This document shows positions 36,063 through 48,532 of a DNA stretch of 64,000 nt, piece by piece. The first letter of the stretch is position 1. Each line of letters starts with the position of its first letter. The notes under the pieces were generated by a model. The model was not told where the DNA came from. It searched no databases and saw nothing but the letters and a program-made list of their open reading frames with translations. The position numbers and the translations under genes were made by a program. This DNA is from Bursaphelenchus xylophilus (lineage: Eukaryota; Nematoda; Chromadorea; Rhabditida; Aphelenchoididae), in NCBI GenBank assembly GCA_904066235.2, contig CAJFCV020000002.1, positions 9,238,001 to 9,302,000 on the forward strand. Reading direction: 5' to 3'.

Positions 36063-36737
36063 CAAGGGAAGTACCAAAAGTGCGACCCTCAGATTTTCTT
36101 CAAATTTTGCACACACGTCGGGCAAAGACTAAACATCAATTCCTGAAAGTTTTAGCTCGCGCTTTGCAAGCGCCACCAGGAAATTGAACGATGTTTTCCG
36201 CCAAGAGAACACGCTAAGCGCGGACAGTCGGAGAGAAAAACATATTTTGGCCATAACTTTGCTTGTTTCGTCCGAAAAAAATTGATTTTTTGTGGAAACA
36301 TTACCGTCTAGGGAAGAAATAGGTACAAAACTTTTTATGTCAAAATTCGGCTAAAAGTCTCAAATTTTCGCCGACGTTCCGCCTAAAAATCTCGGTTGTT
36401 TCCACAAAGCGCGAGCTAGGATTCTCAGATATATTTAGGAAAAAATTATTCTAAATTTCGGCCAAGTTTCATCAAAATCTGAGCGTCGCACGTCAAACTG
36501 AGATAAGCTAAAACAGTCCGGTGAATGGATTGGCAATTTGCCAAAAAAAGAGGCGAAAAAACGTTTTGTCGGGGAAGAAATGGGGAATTTTTGGGGCGAG
36601 AGAGTACGCTTTTGCGTGTATTTTTTCTCTCTTTCTCTGGAAATCAAGACGAAATGTAAAAAACCGATAGCGAAGAGTCTATTCCGGTCACCGGACTCCT
36701 CAGTTTGACGTGCGTCGCAATTGATGTACTTCCCCTG
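36063..36737. repeat. Hairpin MITE, CAAGGGAAGTAC superfamily, interrupted
   Basis: Starts CAAGGGAAGTACC after TTA and ends TACTTCCCCTG before TAA. The 36490-36711 element sits in its right terminal repeat. Confidence 0.85.
36490..36711. mobile_element. hAT-like MITE with 8-bp target duplication
   Basis: 222 bp, second copy of the 28032 element. GCGTCGCA is present on both sides (36483-36490 and 36712-36719, one base shared with the terminus), as expected of hAT-type insertion. Removing it restores the host MITE terminus GAGCGTCGCA. Confidence 0.82.
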
Positions 36738-37039
36738 TAAACTGAAACTTGGTTTTTGAAGCGTGGATTTTTTGCATGAACTTACAATTTGGAATAAGTG
36801 TGTAATGTTTCCACAAAAAAGCAGCTTTTTCCGCACGAAACTGGCAAAGTTATGGCCAAAAAGTGTTTTTCTCTCTGACCGCTCTCCGCGTACTCTCTCT
36901 GCGGCAAAGGTGGTTCAATATCTAGGTGGCGCTTGCAAAGCGCGAGCTAAAACTTTCAGGAATTGATATTTAGTTCATGCCCGACGCATCCAAAAGATTC
37001 AAAGAAAATCTGAGCGTCGCACTTGGGGTACTTCTTTTG
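36738..37039. repeat. Hairpin MITE right half, abutting copy
   Basis: Right part of the 449-bp family, with GACCGCTCTCCGCG, AAGCGCGAGCTAAAACT and a terminus TACTTCTTTTG before TTA. The left part is missing or replaced. Confidence 0.7.
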
Positions 37040-37499
37040 TTAGATTTAATTGTAAAATACGGAAATTCAATGTAGTTTCAAATTTTATTTCAGAATAAAA
37101 AACATCAGTAAAGCTCTGTAAAATCTCAAACTGAATGCATCCAAACGACAATGTCAAAGTTTGGCGTACGAAAATAATACAAGTAGTGTATTTACAACCG
37201 AACCGTAACGTGGTAAGTCACCGTGAAACCCAAAAAAATTAGTGGATTGTGAAGATTATTAGGTCAGATGATTACTGCAAAATACAACGGCTAGACTAGA
37301 ATTCTCTAAAATACGTAATAAATAAGTGAAATAAAAATTATAGTGTAAATTTTTAGAAAGATAGAAAAAAATTACAATGTAAGCTTTTAGAAAGTAAATA
37401 CAACAAATCTACGTTACACAAAGGCTCAATATATATAGACAATAGGAAGTTTTTGGGTAAAATAGGAAATACGCAGCGGTAAAAAAAACTTTCGACGAA

Positions 37500-38215
37500 A
37501 AAAATCGGTATGAAAAAAAAATTTTGACCAAAAATCAGCAATTTTTTCGACCAAAAAATCGGCATTTTTTCGACCAAAAAATCAACAATTTTTTGACTAA
37601 AAATCAGCAATTTTTTCGACCAAAAATCAACAATTTTTTGACTAAAAAATAAGCAATTTTTCGACCAAAAATCAACAATTTTTCGACCAAAAAATCAGCA
37701 ATTTTTTCGACCAAAAAATCGGCATTTTTTCGACCAAAAAATCAACAATTTTTTGACTAAAAATCAGCAATTTTTTCGACCAAAAAATCAACAATTTTTT
37801 CGACCAAAAATCAACAATTTTTTGACTAAAAAATAAGCATTTTTTTCGACCAAAAAATCAGCAATTTTTTCGACCAAAAATCAACAATTTTTTGACTAAA
37901 AAATAAGCAATTTTTTCGACCAAAAATCAGCATTTTTTTCGACCAAAAAATCGGCATTTTTTCGACCAAAAAATCAACAATTTTTTGACTAAAAATCAGC
38001 AACTTTTTCGACCAAAAATCAGAAATTTTTTCGACCAAAAAAAATCAGCAATTTTTTCGACCAAAAATCAGCAATTTTTTCGAAAGAAATCAGCAATTAT
38101 TCGACCAAAAATCAACAATTTTTTCGACCAAAAAATCGGCAATCTTTTCGACCGAAAATCAGCAATTTTTGCGACCGAAAAATCAACAATTTTTCGACCA
38201 AAAAAATTGATGCAA
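37500..38215. repeat. Minisatellite built on CGACCAAAAATCAGCAATTTTT
   Basis: About 30 units of 22-26 bp (TTCGACCAAAAATCAGC and variants with CGGCATTT or CAACAATT) fill about 715 bases downstream of SLC33A1. Variant units recur in a higher-order pattern. Open frames of IFWSK-type repeats on the minus strand are by-products. It ends about 75 bases after the SLC33A1 stop and may overlap its 3' untranslated region. Confidence 0.85.
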
Positions 38216-38289
38216 AAACAATTTCATCAAAAAATTATAAAATTTTAAACAAATTTCCACTCGTTCGACCGTATTTTACATTATAAAAA

Positions 38290-41200
38290 TCAATTTTTCG
38301 TCTTGATGACCCTCCATTCGGACCTCGGAATCTTCTGGAACATATTGATGCGCTTGTAGAAGATCTTGTACCAAATTAATCCGACCATTGCACAGAACGC
38401 AATAGAAATATAATAGCCATCGATTTCGAATTCGCAGAGATCCCCGCCGGCTTTGCACAACTCCTCTTCCGGCTTCTTATTACACGTTCCAAGGACTCTG
38501 AAATTAAAAGAGGTTGGTAAAATACGTTTGCGAAAAATATCCGAAATTTTGGTGCAATTTGGAACAAATTTACAGGGGAAGTACTTCAAGTGCGACGCTC
38601 AGATTTTCTTTAAATTTTGCACACACGTCGGGTATGGACTAAATGTCAATTCCTGAAAGTTTTAGCTCGCGATTTGCAGGCGCCGCCGAGATATCGAACG
38701 ATTTTTGCCGCCGAGAGAGCACGCTAAACGTGGAGAGCGGTCAGAGAGAAAACACCTTTTTGGCCATAACTTTGGCAGTTTCGAGCGGAAAAATTTGATT
38801 TTTTGCAGAAACATTATCCTTTACGGTAGAAATAGGCATGAAACTTTTCGTGCCGAAATTCGGCAAAAAGTCCTGAATTTTCGCCGACTTTCGATCTAAA
38901 AATCTCTGTTGTTTCTGCAAAACGCTAGTTAGGACTCTCGCATATATCTTAGAAAAAATTATTCTAAATTTGTGCCAAGTTTTATCAAAGCCTGAGCGTC
39001 GCACTTGGGGTACTTCCCCTGTTAGATAAGAAGTTTATTTTCCGATGCATATTCCAGATTTTCAAGTTCGTAATTTTTTAATAATAGTCTGATTTTTTAG
39101 AGATTTTTTGGTATTTTTTTGCCCAAAAAATCAGTCGGAACTTTTCGACCAAAAAAAAATTTCGTCCAAAAAATTGGCCAAATTGTTATTCGAACTATAA
39201 ATTCAATCAGAAAAATGCAAAATTCTTCAAAAAATTGCCTTGAATTTTTGTGACACAAAAATTTCCAAAAAAATTTCGTCCAAAAAATCGGTAAAATTGA
39301 TATTCGAACTATAAATTCTATCCCAAAAAATGCAAAAATTCTTCAAAAAAATTGCTCCGAATTTTTTTTGACAAAAAAATTTCCAAAAAAAAATTTTGTC
39401 CAAAAAATTCGGTCATCATCAAAAAAAATTTTTACTATGTAATTTTATCCATCAAAAAATCCAACTTACGCTTTAGTAGTCGCTGAGATGCAATTCTTCT
39501 TATTGAAAAAGTCGGTAATGGCCAGAACAAAAGTCGACGGCCAGTTTCCGCCCAAGTTGCTGAGCGTATTCAACAAAGTCATATAAGTTCCTCCAATCTT
39601 GGGGTCCGAAATCTGCGCGAAGAACGCCATCAGAGAGAGGAAATAGCAATAGGAGGCGATCTGATTCAAATAGAAAGCGCCAATCCAAATCCCGTAGTAC
39701 GTGTAGGGATATTCTCCATTGGGAAGGCGGAAATGAGGGGTCCAATAGACCAAACCGGCAAACACGATGCCCATGAAGATCCTGAAAAAAGGAAAGTTGA
39801 GGGGGATTCAGCATTTTAGGAATATTTATTATTAAATTTAGAGGAAAAATAAAAAAATAGGGTACTTTTGGAAAAAAATCTTGAGTAATATCAAGTGCAA
39901 TATAAAAATTTAAGACTTGACGGCTCCAAAAAAAATTGAGAGGAGTTTCTAATTATTTTGAAATCAATTCACTTATCTTATACAAAAAATATTAAATTCC
40001 GGAAAAAAAATTTTGGCTGATGTCAAGTGCAATATAATTTTTGCGATTTTCCAACTTTTTTTATATTTTTCATGCTAATCTACGACTCTAAATTCAACAA
40101 TAGACCCAAACTCACTCAGAAAAAGCCTTAAGCGGGGTAAAAAAAGCAAAAAAAATTGCAAAAAATCCAAAGTGATATCAACTAAGATATAAATCGTCGA
40201 TTTTTCTGAGTTTTTTCTTCCAAAAAGCCTTTTTTACACCTTCAAATTTAATAAAAAACGCAAATCAGCTCCAAAAAGCTTTCCACATTTTCAAAAAATC
40301 AATTTTTACCAAAAAAATTACCTATACTACAATATAATTTTTTCCCATTTTTTGATCCCTTCTTTATACAAAATCCCCTATAGCCTCCAAGAAAGCCAAA
40401 ATAAACTCAAACTTCATACTTACCGATAAGGATACGCCCACAAGTACACACTCAACGGCTTGGGGCCGGCGATTTGTTTTCCCAGCATCCACGGAAGCAG
40501 AATCTGCAGAGGCGTCAAAAAGATCGAGATTGATGCGATTTTGTCCGCCGTGATCCCCGCATTGATCAGCTTCAAGTCGGTCATTGAGTCAGCGGCGGCA
40601 AATGCGATCTTCGCCGTCAGCAACACCACAACCATTATTTTCATCGGCCTGAGGCAAAGGATTTTGAAGAGGATTTGGTAGGTCTGGAAGACGTTCAAAT
40701 GGACCTCATCGTCACCGTGAGCCTGATTCTCCATTTTGTCCTGCGCCGATGGGACGGAATGGTCGATTTCTTTCTTGAAAATGAAGACCAACGTGGTGGA
40801 GACGATGAAGACACAGCCCCAGAAGAAAACAAAGTCTGAAATTGGGGGAACTTGTGATTAAATTTTAATAATCTGGCAGTAAGTATAGTAAAAAGGTCGA
40901 TTTTTACTGGAAAAATGGTGAAAATCAATTATTCAGGTTTTCGTGGTGGGACCCAAAATTTATAAAATATCAATCGTACACGGTAATACCCGTATTTTAC
41001 CTCCCAGAGAGACCCAAAAATCAATGTAATGCTAATTTAAAACCCACTTGCTAAAATTCTGTGTTTTCGTGGTGGGACCCAAAAATTATAAATTATCATT
41101 CCTATACAGTAATACCAGTATTTTACCTTTCACCATTGCCCAAAAATCGACATTCATTAATTTTTGAGCCAATTTATAAAATTTTATGTTTTCGTGGTGG

Positions 41201-43565
41201 GACCCAAAAATTATAAATTAACATTCGTACACCATAATTCCCGTATTTTACCTTCCAGAGAGACCCAAAAATCAATGTAATTCTAATTTTTAAATTTATA
41301 AAACCCATTTGCTAAAATTCTATGTTTTCGTGGTGGGACCCAAAAATATTTTTTTTTCTATTTTTTTCAAAAAATGTTTAGCCGTTGGATTTATCCTTCT
41401 ACTGAGAAAGTAAAAATAAGCTTACCATCAAATTCAACGATTCCTTTGTCCTGCGGCGTCGATCTGATCCATTTATTGGCAAAATCCTTGGATTGTAAGG
41501 TCAAGAAGACCACATTTCCCATGAAAAATCCGACTGTTTGTCCCACAACGTTACAAGATGAGGCGTACCCGACGTTCTTTCTGTAATAAAAGTGGGTTTG
41601 AAATTTTGATAAAAAAATTGAAAAAAATAAAAAATTTGGGACAAAAATTAGATTATTTTGAACTTTAAGCTGGGTCCCGGCGCGAAAATCAGAAATTTAG
41701 TTACCCAGAAAACTTTACGTGTCATTGCGGACATTTTGAGACCAAAATCTCCCCCAGGCGTTTCCCAAAAAAAACTCACCTCGACAACATGGTCAGAGCC
41801 CACCCGTCTACTGCAATATCCTGCGTAGCGGCCAAGAAATTCAGCGGCAGGAAGATGCACATCAACAGGAAAATGTTCGGAGTTCCACTTCCATTAGTGC
41901 CCATGATTTCGTTGAGATAGTAGCTGACAACCAGGAGGAATCCTCCAATCAAATATTGGCACGGGACCATCCAGGATTTCCTCCGGCCGATTCTCCGGAC
42001 ATAAATCGAATCCACAATCGGCGCCCAGAGCAGCTTCATACTGAAAAATTGAAAGAAATAGCGTTGTAAGTTACTGTAATACCAAAAAAATTGAATTTTG
42101 TCGCTAAAAAATAAAAAAATCCAAATTTTTAGAGAAAAGTTTAAAAAATCCCGTTTTTCAGCGAAAAATTTGTTTTTGGAAAAAATATAATATCTTATCG
42201 GAAAAAGGGCTGTTTACTGTATAAAAAATGATTAAATGTTCTTACCTGAAAGGCCAATGTGAAAACGAAAAAACGGCTTGTTGGGAATAGGTGATCCCTT
42301 TACTTTGGAGTAATAATGGGACGGCAGCAATTAAGCCAAGGGGAATACCCTGAAAAAAATAAAATAAGTGAGCTTTCAAATGAATAAAAAAAATTAAAAG
42401 AAATAATTAATTTGATTTTTTTCGAGCTGCGCCCGAGCTTAAAATTTTATTTCTTTTTTATCAAGCCTCCGGTTTTTTGACTTGATAGTAGGCCTTACAA
42501 GGGCTCATTTCGAATAAAAAGATTTTAAAAAAATTGAATTTTACTATTTTAAAAATAAAAAAAAAAAATTTTTGAAATTTTGAATTTCTTTTATCATCAT
42601 AAAAAATCCAAAAATTTTCACGCGAAATCACAACAGTTTTCACTTACCTGTAAAAGATAAAGGAACAAGAGTAAAAATATGGATGAGAGATCTCCTTTCA
42701 AAGTTTTGTACATATTGTGGATGGAACGGAAGGGTCGGAGAAAGCATGGCTGAAAATGGATAAAACCTTGGTAAACCTCGACAAACAACAGCATTCATTA
42801 TAAAAATACTCGGAGGGGTTTTTAGTAAAGCTGGAAATCAAAAAAGCATATATTTTTTATGGATTTTCCGGGTTTTTTGAAAAAATTATTATATAAAATT
42901 CGATGATAAAGATGCTGTTGGTAAATTCAGAGCTCCCAATCAAAGTTTCGGGACTTGAGTTATAAAAAAAAGGGAAAAAGTTCCTTATTTTGGCCACAAC
43001 AAAGGTACTCCGCGAACTGCGCCCAAGCTTGGGCACAAAGTTGGGAAAAAACGCTTCGACCGAGCTGTAACTGAATTACTATAATACGTCTACAGTTTTA
43101 AGGGTACCTACGAAGGCTATGACGACTCATTTACTTCCATACGGAGGCAATAAGTTTATTTCCGGACATGTTTCATCGTATAAAGTGTAAAATAACAGGC
43201 TGCAGCCGTTTTTGAAGGGTAAGGTGGGACGTAAAAAAGAAGGTACCTCACAAACTAAATCCACTGTTCGGGCATTGACAGCGATGAATTGAGCGTGCAC
43301 GCTAAATTTGGGCTAATTCCGACCAGTTTCCGCAAAGTTATAAGGCCAAAATAAGGAACTTTTACGTTTCAGGACTTGAGTTATTTTAAAAAAAGTTTAA
43401 AAATTCAAAAATCCATTAGCCTACCGTATTCCGATCCTCCTTGCTGACCTTCTCCTCGGCATTGCTGCAGGTCACCGCGAGCTGATGTTTGCAGCCCAAT
43501 TCATCTTCCGGCGGATGAATGGAGGGCGGCGGTTCGTCGCGAACGGCCGAAGCTATTTGCGACAT
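38290..43565 (-). CDS. SLC33A1: Acetyl-CoA transporter (SLC33A1/AT-1)
   Basis: Transports acetyl-CoA into the ER lumen, where it supports protein and glycan acetylation. It has eight exons: 43425-43565, 42648-42749, 42246-42349, 41780-42040, 41426-41580, 40424-40835, 39470-39781 and 38290-38497, which give 564 residues (human 549). Key blocks: LLFLYLLQGIPLGL, FSMKLLWAPIVDSIYVRR, GRRKSWMVPCQYL, AATQDIAVDGWALTMLSR, KNVGYASSCNVVGQT, DFVFFWGCVF, GGTYMTLLNTLSNLGGNWPS and a C-terminal GGDLCEFEIDGYYI, in family order with about 11-12 helices. The ATG immediately follows TTTTCAG, which fits trans-splicing with no 5' leader of its own. Intron 1 contains a 395-bp element. Intron 6 and its neighbours are plain AT-rich DNA. 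Only the N-terminal 45 residues are unconserved. Confidence 0.94.
38573..39021. repeat. Hairpin MITE, CAAGGGAAGTAC superfamily, complete
   Basis: 449 bp in the last intron of SLC33A1, CAGGGGAAGTACTTC to TACTTCCCCTG, TTA on both flanks. Length and target duplication are exact, so it is probably recent. Confidence 0.88.
40940..41350. repeat. Tandem repeat with GTTTTCGTGGTGGGACCCAA
   Basis: Four units of about 90-130 bp in SLC33A1 intron 5, each starting at TTTCGTGGTGGGACCCAAAA (40937, 41063, 41189, 41324) with a CAGAGAGACCCAAAAATC-like middle. A related TGGTCCCACCACGAAAAC piece lies in VPS35L intron 8 near 13026. Confidence 0.7.
42976..43371. repeat. AAAGTTCCTTATTTTGGCC inverted-repeat element
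   Basis: About 395 bp in SLC33A1 intron 1, with inverse termini AAAGTTCCTTATTTTGGCC and GGCCAAAATAAGGAACTTTT. A related copy, split by another element, is at 62619-63425. Confidence 0.65.
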
Positions 43566-44095
43566 CTGAAAATCGAAAATAAAATTATCAAAAAAATTAA
43601 AAAAATTCGAACGAAAAAATCAAAGGGAAATTGCATGAATCTGATGCAAGTTTCACGTGCAAAACAACGGAGAATTTACATATGGTGGAAAAATTGAGGG
43701 GATTAGGGAGAATGGGGCTTGGGTCAGCCGATGACCTTTTTATTCATGTTCTTTGCAATATTTAGTGAGCGAAAAACGAAAATAGATGTTGTAGTCTTGA
43801 TGGTACTTTAGTCAAAGGGGGAAAATCGAACGACAAGATCTTGCAGGGAAAAATTTTGAAAGAATCGAAAAAATTGAAAAATTGGCCAAAGGGCCAAAAA
43901 TTATATCAATTTCTGTAAGTCAAGGTCAAGGTAATATCTTGGAAATGCCCTATGTAAATAACTGAGAGCTGTATAATTCCTTGGACGATAGGTCAATGGA
44001 CCTTGCCAAGGAGAAACTACAGAAAATGAGGAGAGACGGTCAGGAAAAAAATTATAAGCGGCAAAAAACAAGGAATATAACTTGGGCAAATACTT

Positions 44096-44393
44096 GTCCG
44101 TTTACAAAGCCGCTGGAGCGAGTTTGCCGACATGCACTGCGAGAAAACGAAATTTCACTTTGCACCGTGCAATAGGCCCTTTTGGCCGTCGCTCACACTA
44201 TGACTTTTTCTTTACTAGCCCTCCCAAAAAATCACCGGACTGATTTTTGGCGTTTGCATTGCCCGAAAAAAGTCAGGGTACGAGCGACAGCCCAATAAAG
44301 CCTATTGCACGGTGCAAAGTGAAATTGAAATTTTGTTTTCCCACGCTGCGCGTCGCCGATTTCAGTCCGGCGATTTTCCAGAAAAGAGTAGCA
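44096..44393. repeat. Two abutting CTAGTCC-family elements
   Basis: 44096-44215 is a left half (CTTGTCCGTTTACAAAGCC). It joins 44216-44393 (CTAGCCCTCCCAAAAAATC to an inverse arm ending GAAAAGAGTAG). Both have the CACCGTGCAATAGGC interior. Confidence 0.6.
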
Positions 44394-44547
44394 GACGATA
44401 GGTTCAACGGATTTTAACAACGAGAGACTGCGAAAAATGAGGAGCGACGGTCAGAGAAAACCTTTCTGGTCGTATCTTTGAGAATTATATATGAAAAAAA
44501 ACTATTTTTTTTTGCAGGAAAATTGTACACTTTACCTTGCGCAAATA

Positions 44548-44741
44548 CTATTAGTTCGTTCACAAAGTCGTTGGAGTAATTTTGGCGGCATGCACTGCAA
44601 GAAAACGAAGGTTCACTTTGCACTTTCCAATTTCTTGTTTTTGCACCGTGCAATAGGCTTTTTTGACTGTCGCTTACAAGGACTTTTTCTTTACAGTGCA
44701 AACGCCAAAAATCACTCCAGCGACTTTACGAACGGGTCAGT
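44548..44741. repeat. CTAGTCC-family element
   Basis: 194 bp, ATTAGTTCGTTCACAAAGTC to the inverse GACTTTACGAACGGGTCAG, with GCACCGTGCAATAGGC interior. Confidence 0.65.
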
Positions 44742-45096
44742 AAAGTAAAAAGCTTGAAACCCAAAAATTTCAAAAATATTGTTTTAATTCTTTTTTCAAT
44801 TTTCGATAAAAAATCTCGAAAATTTCAGAATACCCAGCTAAAAACACAGCAAATTTCTTGTAAAAATTACGTCTAGATTTTTGCCAAATTTAAACTAAAA
44901 TTCACGTTTTTCATTTTAAGTATCCCCCTGATAAATGCAGAAGAATGTCGCATTATCTGTCTGTCGTCATGTCTGTCTGTCCCCTCCGAGTGAAGCCAAA
45001 CAATTCTTATTTTGAAAAATTGGTGAGAAAATGAAAAATTCTGGGAAATTCAAAATCATTTTCAAAGTTTCGGTTTGCGGAGCAGTCAGTCAGTAA

Positions 45097-46612
45097 AATG
45101 CAAGTGCGGGGTGCGGTCGGATTCAACTACAGTTGAGGGTGCAGAGTGATTCCCTATATGTTTTGGGTTGAGTACGTGGTATGGTGAAGATAAATCAGAG
45201 AATTTAGGTTTTTTGGGGAGAAGTTTCGGTTTCACGAAAAATAGAAATTTGAAAATTGGTTTCTACGTGCGAGGGGGCCGCAGGCCCCCGAGCTTTTTTT
45301 GTAGAAGATAAATGCAGGAGCAGAGTGTGGTCAGGTTCAAGTACAGGCTGAGTTATGCAGAGTGGGTACCTTTATATCTCTTGGGTTGAGTACGAAATGA
45401 AAAATCAAGATTTTTGGAACATTTTTGGTTTTTGCCACATGCGAGGGGGCCGCAGGCCCCCGAGCCTTTCATTTGAAACTGTATGGTTTCATTGTGAGCT
45501 TGAGTACTTGAATCAGGCATGTCACCGCATGCGAGGGGCCGCAGGCCCCGAGCCTTTTGTAAAATTTTAAAAAATCAATAAGCAAGAGTAAAAGAACAAG
45601 TAAAAGTTCCAGAAATTAGGGGGGCCCGAAGGGACCCCCTAATTTCTGGTCCCCCTTCTTTAAAGCAAAGCCATGGACTCATTTCTGTCTGTTTGTCCGT
45701 GAAGCCAAACAATTCTCATTTTGAAAAATTCGAAGCAAAAAATCGGTCTCGATCGTGGGAAAATGGGAATAATTCAAAATCATTTTCAAAGTTTTGGTTT
45801 GCGAAGCAGTCAGTCGCTAAAATGTGAATGCGGGGTGCGGTCGGGTTTGGAGTGCAAGTGAGTGGTGCATAGTTGGGGAACTTTGCATATTTTGGATTGG
45901 GTAAGTGGTACTGTGATAGGAATTTTGTTTTTTAGGGAAAGTGATGAATCTGAGTTAGGGCATTGATGAAAAGTTAGGAATTTTAGGAACTTTTTCATAT
46001 GCGAGGGGGCCGCAGGCCCCCGAGCCTTTCAGGTAAAACTTTATGGATGCATTGTGAGCATGAGTAGTCAAATTACGCCCACACTGGGCGAAAATCTCTG
46101 ATATTATACTTGACACCAGTTTTAAAAAAAAGTGAATTAGTCATGTCGGAGTAACATGGCACAGTGCGGTCGGGTTTGGAGTGAAAGTGAGTGGTGCAGG
46201 GTGGGGCTACTTTTGCATGTTTTGGGTTTGGTGTGTGGTACCGTGATAGGAATTGTAGAAATTTTGTGGTTTTAGGAAAATACGAATGTTGGGATAGGGT
46301 TTTGATTAAAAGTTAGGAATTTTAACAATTTTGATTCTTAGTGGAAGTGATGAACCTGGGATAGGGCTTTGACATAAAGTTACGAGTTTGAAGCATTTTC
46401 ACATGCGAGGGGGCCGCAGGCCCCCGAGCCTTTCAGTCAAGTCTTCCAGTATTCAATATGAGACATGGCATCGCATGCGAGGGGCCGCAGGCCCCGAGCC
46501 TTTTGTAAAATTTCAAAAAATCAAACGGGTTAGAGACAAAAGCAAGAGTAAAAGAACAAGTAAAAGTTCCAGAAATTAGGGGGGCCCGAAGGGACCCCCT
46601 AATTTCTGGTTC
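45097..46612. repeat. Duplicated block of GC-rich hairpins
   Basis: Two related halves (about 45097-45650 and 45830-46610) each carry GCGAGGGGGCCGCAGGCCC-type hairpins, six in all (45269, 45441, 45531, 46001, 46406, 46477). Each half closes with the same hairpin: arm CCAGAAATTAGGGGG, a short loop, then the inverse (45609-45650 and 46569-46610). The last 100 bases of the halves, including AGCAAGAGTAAAAGAACAAG, are nearly identical. Short frames crossing the hairpins look like by-products. Confidence 0.75.
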
Positions 46613-47193
46613 TCTTTATAAAGCAAAGCCTAAAATTTAAAAAATTCAAAAAATTTTGATTCGCCAAACTTTGCTCGTATTTTAAAATGAATAAAAGAAC
46701 TGTCAAAATAATATTTTCACTCCTCCTCGCCTTCAACAAGGAGTTATTTCCCCGAGAATGAGTAACCCATAACTCCGCTAACCCTATTACTTTACAGCTA
46801 AAACAAGTTTCCTCCAACAATAAAAATGATTTTTTCCGTTTTCGAATTCTCCAAACCTCAAAACGGAACATCACTTTGTTTATTCCTCCTCTCGATTGCA
46901 AATTGATGGCTAAAAAATTAATTAAAATCTGCAGAGAATTTTGAATAGTGAGGAAAAAATAAAACTACATAAAAGTCCTCACAATTCGCGCCTTGTGATA
47001 GGTTTTTGATGCGGGCAAAATAGCGGCCAATCAGACAGATTGCGGACGAAAAAAAATTGAAGACGACTGAAAATGGAAGAGAGAAAGGGCCAAGTAAACA
47101 TCGTTGTGGCAAAAATGACAAGTCGAACTTTTGTTGATGAAATTGTTGTTAGTAAGAGGTCACACGAAAAAAATGACCTTGAAAAAATTTGTA

Positions 47194-47334
47194 TCAGGCT
47201 GTCGGGAAAATAATGAGCACAATGTCGCTGCGCCGATCAAGTCGCTAAAGTGAAAAAATTGATTCTGCCGCGACACAATTCATTTTCATTTTTTTCGAAG
47301 CGACAGAGTGCCCATTATTTCCCCGACAGTCTGA
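47194..47334. repeat. Inverted-repeat element, CTGTCGGGAAAATAA family
   Basis: 141 bp, TCAGGCTGTCGGGAAAATAA to TTTCCCCGACAGTCTGA. Confidence 0.78.
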
Positions 47335-47632
47335 ACGATTGGTTCAATGTTTAGCATTTGCCGTGTGGATTACGGGTAAAATACGTCAAAATTTCTTTTC
47401 TCCAAATTTGCAACATTTGAACAAAAAATCAATTTTTTTCACGCAAGCCTTGCAAATTTGAATAAAATTGAAGAATACTTTTGCTCTGTTATAGTCTCTT
47501 CATACTTTTTACAGTGTGCAAAAATCGTCAAATATCTCATTTGCTGTTGCAAACCATGAGCAAAGCGCGAGCTAAAATTTTTAGGATAAAATTAAATTTT
47601 AACATTCCGAGACAAACAAAATTTGAGAAGTA

Positions 47633-47846
47633 CAGTGAGGGACCGGATCCAGTGGCAAAAACAGTCCCACTTTGCATCCCGGACGGGACCAAAACGTCTC
47701 CAAACCCTTCCCTTCTCTATTCTAAAAAACTCCGTTTTGAAAAGCGCGCCCTTTCCTTCAAGGCGGGCTTTTCAAAGCGGAGTTTTTTAGCTTAGAGAAG
47801 GAAAGGGTTTGGAGACGTTTTTGCCACTGGATCCGGTCCCTCACTG
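47633..47846. repeat. CAGTGGCGG MITE, divergent subfamily
   Basis: 214-bp almost perfect palindrome with TA on both flanks. The terminus CAGTGAGGGACCGGATCCAG differs from the main family and the inner block reads AGACGTTTTTGCC, so it is a separate lineage of the same family. Confidence 0.82.
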
Positions 47847-47849
47847 TAT

Positions 47850-48530
47850 CTGGTGAACAAAACATGACAATTACTTCGACTTGACCCCTCAATATGTGGG
47901 TAAGAATAGTGTGAGAAAAGTACAGTAACTCGTCATTCTAAAAAAACAAGTCGAAGGCTGTAAAGAAGACCGCTCAAATCATACTGTCAAAGGCAAAAAA
48001 GTCCCCTTCAAATAACTAGCATACAATAATTACATAACTGCATAACTAACTACTAACTGCTTTCCAAATCACCCCTCACCTCCCTCATTCAACCGGCAAT
48101 AAATCCGTCAAAACGTCGGGTGCCTCATTACCCTTCCATAATACCTATATGGAAGCTCCAAAAACCACCAAAGTTCAACTAAAAACAGCAGTACAAGCGT
48201 ACTCTACTCCCAAAAATATTAAACTCTGAAGCCAACCGCACTCATAACCCTGATCATGTCCATTCGCTTGCTCTGGTCAGCGGTAAAAACAGAGAGTAAT
48301 CGGGGGGAGGATCGATTCGGCTTCGAATTTCAGTTCCAAATCGGATTAACGCGCAGAGAAATGCAATTTTTAGGGACGAGATGTTTGCGAAGATTAGAGG
48401 CGATTCGTTCGAAAAATTGGTCTGAATTTGATGAGCTGAGTGGACAAGAAGTGTTCAAGGGGTACTGTAAAAAAGGAGGGTTTCTTGGAGTTGAAATCAA
48501 TGTAAATTGGTCTTGTTATAAGTTACAGCT
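47850..48530. other. Gene-free spacer with one doubtful open frame
   Basis: An open frame at 48256-48594 (plus) runs into the following MITE and has no recognisable domain; it is not called. The rest is spacer. Confidence 0.35.
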
Positions 48531-48532
48531 AA

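Noticed and set aside
37826..38248. Open frames of repeated IFWSK and FDQK units
   Set aside because: Translation of a short AT-rich minisatellite; both strands are open for the same reason.
45097..46612. CRISPR array
   Set aside because: The recurring hairpins are irregularly spaced, there are no uniform spacers, and the surrounding genes are eukaryotic.
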